Source of the DNA: Synura sp. LO234KE
Lineage: Eukaryota > Sar > Synurophyceae > Synurales > Mallomonadaceae
Direction: 5' to 3'
Assembly: GCA_015143735.1 (NCBI GenBank)
Contig: VKHC01000288.1
Coordinates: 1-13,745 of the forward strand
DNA length: 13,745 bases
This document shows, one piece after another, positions 7,921 through 13,745 of the stretch. Every line of letters begins with the position of its first letter. The first letter of the stretch is position 1. A program made the translations under genes and the position numbers. Below the pieces are notes generated by a model, which was not told where the DNA came from, did no database searches, and saw only the letters and a program-made list of their open reading frames with translations.

Positions 7921-8526
7921 TTATCTCTCCGGTTAATGACCTAGTCTCGTAAAGCAGGAGGAGATTTGATACAGTTTCTAGCTGCCAGAGTCCAGGGATC
8001 TGGCACCACATCACCAATATTTTGGATGTAACTAACATCTAATTTTCTGACCAATATGACCTTAAGCTCCAGACAAAACCCTCCGAGGTTACTATGCACG
8101 GTCGAGAAGTTGCAGGCTTATCTCCAACGGGAACAATCCGTTTCTTGATTTGCGCGATTTAGATGACTTGAATGCCTTGTGGGTCCAAAAATAAACCTGC
8201 ACATCTTCGTGTCCAATAATGAGGAGCACAAGTTACCGACTCTAACGGAATCAGCTATTTGAAACAGTTCTGAGGACTCTAAAATTTCTTAATAAGGAGA
8301 GCGACAAAGTTGTGTCGGCGATAGCTCACGTCATCGAAAATTTAATTCAAATTCGCCCTCTCAATTCAAGGGTACCGTGACCAGCAAAATCAGCACTGCT
8401 CACGTGCATCACAAACTTCAAACGTGAAATTTTGTAAAGCAATTGAACGCAATTAGTCAGAGATCTTGAGCAAATATTGTCTTTTTGCAAAAGTGCATGG
8501 ATAAAAGCATCTCGATACCTAACTTC
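7921..8526 (-). pseudogene. Further coding-like minus-strand stretches
   Basis: Upstream of the interrupted frame on the same strand, two other frames are unusually open. 8526-8347 gives 59 codons (DAFIHALLQKDNICSRS, KFVMHVSSADFAGHGT). About 8295-7945 carries one internal TAA (EILESSELFQIADSV, then KLDVSYIQNIGDVVPDP). Frames change between segments, as in a relic with indels. I recognise no domain and cannot show continuity. Confidence 0.2.
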
Positions 8527-8793
8527 TCAACCTCTCATACTCCGTAGCGCAAGTTCAACGCGGTACTCCTAATCAAGGTTTGATATTTTACTTCACCCTG
8601 AATCGTTGGGCGATATCGAAAAAGGAAACACTTTTACTGGAGAATACTTGATAAGAAACTCATAGTTTTATTTCTGTTCAGAAGTGTATTTTTCCCCACA
8701 AATAGGTAATTCCACTGCATTGGAAGAGAAATGGCCGGACTCCCACCGCTGATTTCAGCCCTGTTTAGAATACCCCTTATTCCTAGAGTGCAC

Positions 8794-8851
8794 CTTCCAG
8801 CCACCAAGAGTTTTTTTTCAAAAGATATACTTAGCTTCCAGCCACCAAGAG
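8794..8851. repeat. 17-bp direct repeat, 41-bp period
   Basis: CTTCCAGCCACCAAGAG occurs identically at 8794-8810 and 8835-8851. The intervening sequence is T-rich then A-rich, and the sequence after copy two (TGTTTAGGAAAAAG) weakly resembles it. This is likely a local tandem duplication, partly diverged. Confidence 0.85.
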
Positions 8852-8879
8852 GTGTTTAGGAAAAAGTCTTCAAACGTAT

Positions 8880-9440
8880 CCCCGGGCGATTTCGGACACA
8901 GTTTCGTGGACATTCCCACTACGTGAGCTCGTGGAGAGTGAGGATCACCTACGTGCAAATAAATCGATGCATTCTGTCGTATGTCCCATCAATTTGAAAG
9001 GTAGCGAGGCCTTGTTCGGGGGAAGCCTTTTGCGCGCAAGAAGGATGGCAGTGCAGCCTACTCTTGCAGGTTAATGGTTCCAGTAAACATGCCAGTGTAA
9101 CACCAGACTCGCGTCCTTTCTTTCGGCTAAATATAAGACTCTGCCCCGCTGCCCCTCTCCTTCACTAGTTCCAATAAATTCCTGTATTTACCGAGGAAGT
9201 ATTCTCCATAGCACAGCCACGGCATCTCAACCTGTAGTCACTGACGCGAGGCTCATGCTGGCTGGAACAATTTTTTCTTGAGGAAAGCTCCTCGGGACGC
9301 TCTGACCTCTCCAGTATATGGGACCGACGAAATTGTTCACTCTGTCGACTGTACCTGAAACACTGTCCGGCTGCATCCCCAGAAGGGACAAGACGCTCCT
9401 TCCTTGGACATTTTTTTACGTAGCAGTGAACTTACCGTCT
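8880..9440 (+). other. G+C-richer patch with TATA and AATAAA, possible LTR or promoter remnant
   Basis: No gene is seen. A TATA-like CTAAATATAAG (9127-9137) is followed 36 bp later by CAATAAA (AATAAA at 9173-9178). That close spacing resembles the U3-R junction of a solo LTR more than an ordinary gene. I cannot find paired TG...CA ends, a target-site duplication or a primer-binding site, so this is only a suggestion. Confidence 0.15.
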
Positions 9441-9459
9441 GTCCATTAATACGCCGTTT

Positions 9460-9860
9460 GACGCGTAGTTGAGTTTTCCTATTCGACCATTAATTCTACC
9501 TACACTATTCTATGTCAATACTGATAAAACCTACTACATATATTGGTAGACCTATTCGTAATCTACGGGGTAACTTGCCTAATAGTGCCAAACGTTTATT
9601 CTTGTATTTTTATCCTGTAGCTCCGTTTTTACCTAGTTAGTATTTATACTTCGCACTGTGGGTGTCGCCGTACCGGTCGATACCATTGCTTTCACTTGCG
9701 CACTTTTAGCTTTATTTTGCTTTTACTTAGCTTTTCTAACTATATTCTAACTATATCTACTTATGCTCATATCTATATTAACTACCTGGTAGCTCCTAGC
9801 TTCTTCCTTTCGTACCATTTCGGCACCTCTTATACTCTTACCTGATATAAGCTGTCTAGA
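9460..9860. repeat. G-poor, CTA-rich low-complexity tract
   Basis: The plus strand is dominated by T, A and C, most strongly at 9710-9790. The line 9721-9780 contains only two G against eleven C. It includes a tandem 11-bp repeat, TCTAACTATAT, at 9735-9745 and 9746-9756. No ORF of note crosses it on either strand; the minus strand is full of TAA and TAG. Confidence 0.55.
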
Positions 9861-10630
9861 AGATTTTAGACGTAAAATACTTATATTCAGTTCGACGCAA
9901 TATAATCATACACGTAAACAAATTAAACACATAGCATTCATGGCGCATTCCATCGTTTTATCCACGTTTCCACATACATTTGACTGTCTTGATGTGCTGA
10001 ACTGGCTTTTCATGCATTTCCACCCGTCGTGGAAAAACTTCTTTCTGCGAGAAGTATATGAAAAATCAATGAAAATATGAAGAGAGGGTCTAAAGCAATA
10101 CATAACTTCATGTTTTTTTCAAGACGTGTTGCTAAAACTTGAATTTTCCTCGCAATCGTCTTTGGTTACAATTTTGCGCCACAAGACACTTTGAATTTTC
10201 TGTGAAGCCTCTGAGTAAACTTCAACTCGCGCATTATTAATATTGAAAGACTTACCTTTCCTGCAATCCCAATTGTCAACACTCTTTATTTTTGATGTGA
10301 CTAAAATCACGTGTACAATAGATTTTGTTCCAATTCATCTTGTGTGTGGAGAGATTGCTCTTGGTCGAGTCCGATCAAATTTTGAGTTTTGCGATTATGT
10401 CAACGGTCATTTGGACTTGTCGGGCGCACGTGTTACTTCATACTATTGCAAGCCTTGTCTTTTGTTATTTTAACTTGAGTGAAATTTAGAGGCGAGTAGA
10501 TTCTAGTTTAATTGATAAGCTAAGTTGCGAGCAGCACAAGAACATCTGAGTTCTTGCTACAATCGATTAAGACTTTTATAAGCCGATAGTTGATTTTATG
10601 TTTATACAACATTAGTTTCATATTCGAGGA
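9861..10630. other. No supported gene; one open frame without ATG
   Basis: A plus-strand frame at 10243-10473 is open for 76 codons and ends with a Cys-bearing segment (NFEFCDYVNGHLDLSG...YYCKPC), but it has no Met. An acceptor-like ACAATAG ends at 10321 and could start an exon there. On the minus strand an overlapping frame (10310-10119) is also open and contains a GTAAGT donor-like site near 10254. Neither can be favoured. Confidence 0.2.
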
Positions 10631-10634
10631 CGTC

Positions 10635-11094
10635 TTACGTCTTGGAAACTGATGTTGTCACACAATCCTTCGGCCCCCTAGCACAATCAACGAACCAGAA
10701 GGATGCAAGCATCGCAGAGAGGCCCTTGCCCGTGCGCTGTGGATGATAGTGGTAGTACTGCCTCAATGTGCGGTAAGGAGAATTGCGTCGGGCGAAATGT
10801 TGTATTGGAATCTTCTTCACCTATGGCTCATTTTCACGATAAATCATATTTAAATTTTTTGTCCCTCACACTCTGACGTACTTGCAATTGCTGCTTGATT
10901 TTTTGGCATTTCCTGCGCTATCACAACACTCCAAGATTCACCAGGGCCTCGCCCAGGATCAAAGAGAATGGGGTACGCACAATGCATTTTGTTGCGCACT
11001 AGCAATACCCGGAGGTGGAATTTCCTGTCAAAATTTGCAAGTTAGGCCATGGGGGACTCTCAACTTTTGTAGACTTGCATTAGTCGTGTACTAA
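10635..11094. other. G+C-richer patch with overlapping open frames, no start codons
   Basis: Several frames are open here: plus about 10657-10853 (EGCKHRREALARALWM...), plus 10843-11094 (to TAA, with HSKIHQGLAQDQREWG and RPWGTLNFC) and minus 10820-10635. None begins with ATG at a sensible place, and base composition explains the openness. No domain is recognised. Confidence 0.2.
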
Positions 11095-11405
11095 AATGTT
11101 TATTCCAAAGAATGTTACGAGATTGACTGTAACTATAGCTCTCAATAAGAACTCTACTAAATTATGTCGACGCTCTCCATAAAAGATTAGCTCAATATTC
11201 TATTGAACCGTAAAGAGACTACTCTCGTTTAAAACACCTTGCACTTTATTCGAAAATTAGCCCGCAATTAGAATATTTTCGTTACATTAAAGAAAAAAGA
11301 GAACCACAGATAGACTCTTACCATTTTATAAACCCTGTAATATAGCTTCCATTTAGCGGTAAGTTGGAGAATTTTCAAGCAACTAGTTCCATCAGCGCAC
11401 AGAAA

Positions 11406-11533
11406 ACCGTGGTTATCCACGCAGGGTTATCCACGGTACCGTAATTATCCATGGATAATTCGGTATGGTTAATAAAATTGGGTTAACTACGGATGTGATT
11501 TATCCATGTTTTCATTATACTCCGTAATTATCC
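11406..11533. repeat. TTATCC motif cluster with nested palindromes
   Basis: Five TTATCC (starting 11413, 11427, 11445, 11500, 11528) and one GGATAA (11453) fall within 125 bp. They build a perfect 18-bp palindrome AATTATCCATGGATAATT (11443-11460), extendable through ACCG/CGGT with a one-base bulge. There are also a CGTGG-TTAT-CCACG hairpin (11408-11421), a CGGTACCG palindrome (11434-11441) and an ACCGTGG/CCACGGT inverted pair. The whole could be a foldback element or a transcription-factor site cluster. Confidence 0.75.
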
Positions 11534-12660
11534 CAATAAGATTTTAATATTTTGTGGAAGTCGTGACTGAATGATTAAGGAGCGATTGCGCTAATTTCCG
11601 CCCCATGATTTCCGTTGGTGGTATTAACGTTATTCAACAATTATTCGACATAAGTCGAGGCTTTTTGTAACTTCTTTATTTTCTATGTGTCCAATTGGAC
11701 GAACTCTAATTGGAAGCTAACGAATATTATTACACCGTTCTGCTTGATTGCTTTTAAATTTTTAAGCAATAAGGGTATTTTATCCAGTCTATAGCTAAAC
11801 TACATGCATGAGAATACGTGCTGTAAATCGACAGACGTGAATATATTTGATTTGGCATTTGAATTAATAAGAATCTATACAGAAATATCATTTATTAAAT
11901 TTGTGTTTAGATTATTATGACATCAAAGTAGGAATCGCTGGCTACTCATTTTCCATAGTGAACTGGATGTGAATACGCGCGGTCACCATCAAGCTATTTA
12001 GATTTTGAAGTATCAAGTCAATTATCCCATAGTTTTCTAGCTACGATTCAAAATGTTGTCCAGGTATCTTGTTATAGTTCTTAAATGTGATTTATCCAAC
12101 CTGCAATTACATACGCGGCTGGCGTCGAATTTTCTTAGAGAATTGGTAAACAGGTGCTTAATCTTATCGGCTACTGAGTATTAAAAGAATTTTTTCTAAG
12201 TCAGGAATCAGTGCGCATTGAATATCACCAACATACAAGTTCAAGGGAACCAATATAGCGTTTTCCACAACGACCAGATATGATGCGAATAGAGATATCT
12301 CGATATGGATCTGAAATATTACATCTTGAATAGTAAGCTTTTGTATTATCTATTCTATTTAACAATTGAAAAGTATGTACTCTGTATTTGCCATTTTGAA
12401 TTGACAAAGAAACTTTAGGCGTGGATATCCACTATAGAACTCTTTGTTAGAAAATTTCATACGCCGCTCTCTATGATTATATGCTTGTGGTATTATGTGT
12501 TGGCGTGACTTCATGGTTATTGCTGTGGGCAATGACCAAGAATTATTTTAGCTGCGCGCAATACTTGCTTATTTAGAACGCTTGCTACAGCTCCATCAAA
12601 ACTCCTTGCTGATAGTAGCACGCACCGCACGGAAGGCGCGAGCTCAAAAGTTGGCTAAAA
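11534..12660. other. AT-rich stretch, no gene seen
   Basis: I find no ORF with an ATG worth reporting and no RNA gene. The only structure noted is a second copy of the 14-mer ATGTGATTTATCCA at 12085-12098, matching 11493-11506 in the palindrome cluster. Confidence 0.5.
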
Positions 12661-12668
12661 CGATGACT

Positions 12669-12675
12669 ATATAGC
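12669..12675 (+). promoter_or_regulatory. TATA-like box (TATATAG)
   Basis: TATATAG lies in a mixed-composition stretch about 145 bp before the small ORF at 12818. A CAAC-rich segment (CTAACCAACAACAACGG, about 12752-12768) follows it, resembling a short leader. This is weak evidence. Confidence 0.2.
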
Positions 12676-12817
12676 GCCCTAGCTACTCTAGTATCATTTA
12701 GTCAAGAAATTTTGAATTTCATGGTTAAATAGCAACAGCACAACGTTCCGCCTAACCAACAACAACGGCATAGCTTACAGACAATTCGACGTGTCACGAA
12801 CTAGTACACACTTTGGC

Positions 12818-12991
12818 ATGACAATTAGTAGTAGGGATCTGAGAATTTCCAGCGTGAAACCTGACCTGGTTATCTCGATTATAGCCGCCAACAGTCCATT
12901 TCTTATAAGATTTGTCTGGAGTAACAGCCTGCCAAGTTTATCTTTTGCAATCAAAGTCTGTTGTTACCCTTATCGGACTCTTATTGTTTGA
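12818..12991 (+). CDS. Hypothetical 57-residue ORF
   Basis: The first ATG of an open frame at 12818 gives 57 residues to TGA. The product has a central hydrophobic run (PDLVISIIAANSPFLIRFVW, about residues 15-34) that could be one membrane segment, and ends with CCYPYRTLIV. I recognise no family. Only an upstream TATA-like box and CAAC-rich leader speak for it; the length is within chance. Confidence 0.12.
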   Translation: MTISSRDLRISSVKPDLVISIIAANSPFLIRFVWSNSLPSLSFAIKVCCYPYRTLIV

Positions 12992-13170
12992 TGTACAAAG
13001 CCTAGAAAAGCACCACCTTGTGCACTTGATGATTTGCCATATTAGACAAGTAGTTTATGCAGGCGTCACTTCCATGTAATAGTTCTTACAAATCACGTAG
13101 TAGAATTTAGTCGACAGTCATCCAATTTTTCGGTCCCCAATTGGCGAGGAATTTAAGTTCCTGGTCTATT

Positions 13171-13245
13171 TTTCTTACGATCCTCACTCTAGACCGCGAC
13201 TAAGATGCACGAGCCATTTCTTACGGTGGTCACTCTTAGCCGCGA
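13171..13245. repeat. Diverged tandem duplication, 46-bp period, conserved block spacing
   Basis: Two 29-bp copies (13171-13199 and 13217-13245) share the blocks TTTCTTACG, TCACTCT and CCGCGA at identical spacing. Four- and three-base gaps between the blocks have diverged; about 23 of 29 positions match. The flanks do not align. Confidence 0.7.
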
Positions 13246-13571
13246 ATTCACTTCCAGCACTCTATGTTGTTAATTGCATGCGATGGTCAACGCCATGATG
13301 GTAATTCACAGCACCAGCAACTGGTCTATAATACTGCCTAGCAACCTCGAATCCTCTATATTGCTGTCCTGCCTTGGTGTGAGCACCACAGTAGCTGATC
13401 TATTAGTATTCATATTCCTTTGAATTTCTTAACAATGAAAGTGGGGATTCTCATCAAGATAATGACTTGAATACCTTCATCTAGCGAATAATGGTGCATC
13501 AATGTATGGGTACATAGCGACTAACTCCAAAGGCGCGGTGGTGGTACTACATCCGTGTAATAAATCCCCAT

Positions 13572-13665
13572 CCGCTATATCGGTAGCTATAGCCGGTGTA
13601 GGTACGTACGTACGTACGAAAGAGAACCGCTGTCAGCGGCGGTGCCGCTATAGCGGTGGCTATAG
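13572..13665. repeat. CCGCTATAGCGG palindrome cluster
   Basis: Within 94 bp are the perfect 12-bp palindrome CCGCTATAGCGG (13645-13656), the near-palindrome CCGCTATATCGG (13572-13583), GCTATAGC (13586-13593), the hairpin CCGCT-GTC-AGCGG (13627-13639) and GGCTATAGTCCGCC. Repeated short palindromes of this kind are typical of subterminal regions of hAT-like and other cut-and-paste DNA transposons; assignment here is inference. Confidence 0.6.
13602..13618. repeat. GTAC tetranucleotide microsatellite
   Basis: Four perfect GTAC units plus G, self-complementary, embedded in the palindrome cluster. Confidence 0.9.
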
Positions 13666-13745
13666 TCCGCCGAAAATCAATAGTTAATTACATAGTCAGA
13701 AGGAAGAAAAGCATGAAATGCAAAGCCCCAACCAGAAAAACTACG

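Noticed and set aside
11413-11533. TTATCCAC sequences resembling bacterial DnaA boxes (a replication origin)
   Set aside because: The window is eukaryotic (intron, presequence) and the boxes lack the full TTATNCACA consensus; kept only as a repeat cluster.
13502-13687. 61-codon ATG ORF on the plus strand
   Set aside because: It runs straight through the palindrome cluster and GTAC microsatellite; its protein is just translated repeat.
1-13745. tRNA, rRNA, snRNA genes and CRISPR arrays
   Set aside because: I looked for T-arm-like GTTC signals, conserved rRNA/snRNA blocks and regularly spaced repeats and found none that fold or space correctly.

Overview
This window looks like nuclear DNA of a eukaryote, most likely an alga with a red-lineage secondary plastid (heterokont-like). 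That placement is an inference. It rests on a GT47/exostosin protein of a kind common in such algae, short GT-AG introns, and a HAD protein whose N-terminus reads as a signal peptide followed directly by Phe and a basic, Ser/Thr-bearing stretch. There are no operons, Shine-Dalgarno sites, rRNAs, tRNAs or CRISPR arrays. Most of the window is gene-poor.

Layout. 1-1500: no firm gene; two orphan ORFs (82-297 and 910-1323). 1507-3805: the secure part, a divergent pair with a secretory-pathway exostosin-like glycosyltransferase on the minus strand (ATG at 2643) and a HAD-like protein on the plus strand (ATG at 2801, one 66-nt intron), separated by 157 bp that must hold both promoters. 3968-4610: a GC-rich candidate gene that splices in frame as three exons, including a 37-nt middle exon, into a small protein with an acidic tail. 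4917-6240: signs of another spliced plus-strand gene (a branch-site-bearing 58-nt intron candidate, a 101-codon terminal exon at 5758-6063, and a poly(A) signal). 6400-8530: no intact gene, but the minus strand keeps long, repeatedly interrupted open frames that may be a decayed gene. 8790-9850: a 41-bp-period repeat, a TATA/AATAAA pair that could be an LTR or promoter remnant, and a G-poor, CTA-rich tract. 10240-11100: overlapping open frames without ATG. 11400-11540: a dense cluster of TTATCC motifs and palindromes. 12660-13745: a weak TATA box with a small ORF, a diverged 46-bp-period duplication, and a CCGCTATAGCGG palindrome cluster with a GTAC microsatellite.

The glycosyltransferase and the HAD protein would work in different compartments (ER/Golgi and, probably, plastid), so their pairing suggests a shared promoter rather than a shared pathway. 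Random sequence of this base composition gives many open frames of 60-100 codons, so all entries outside 1507-3805 are deliberately given low confidence.
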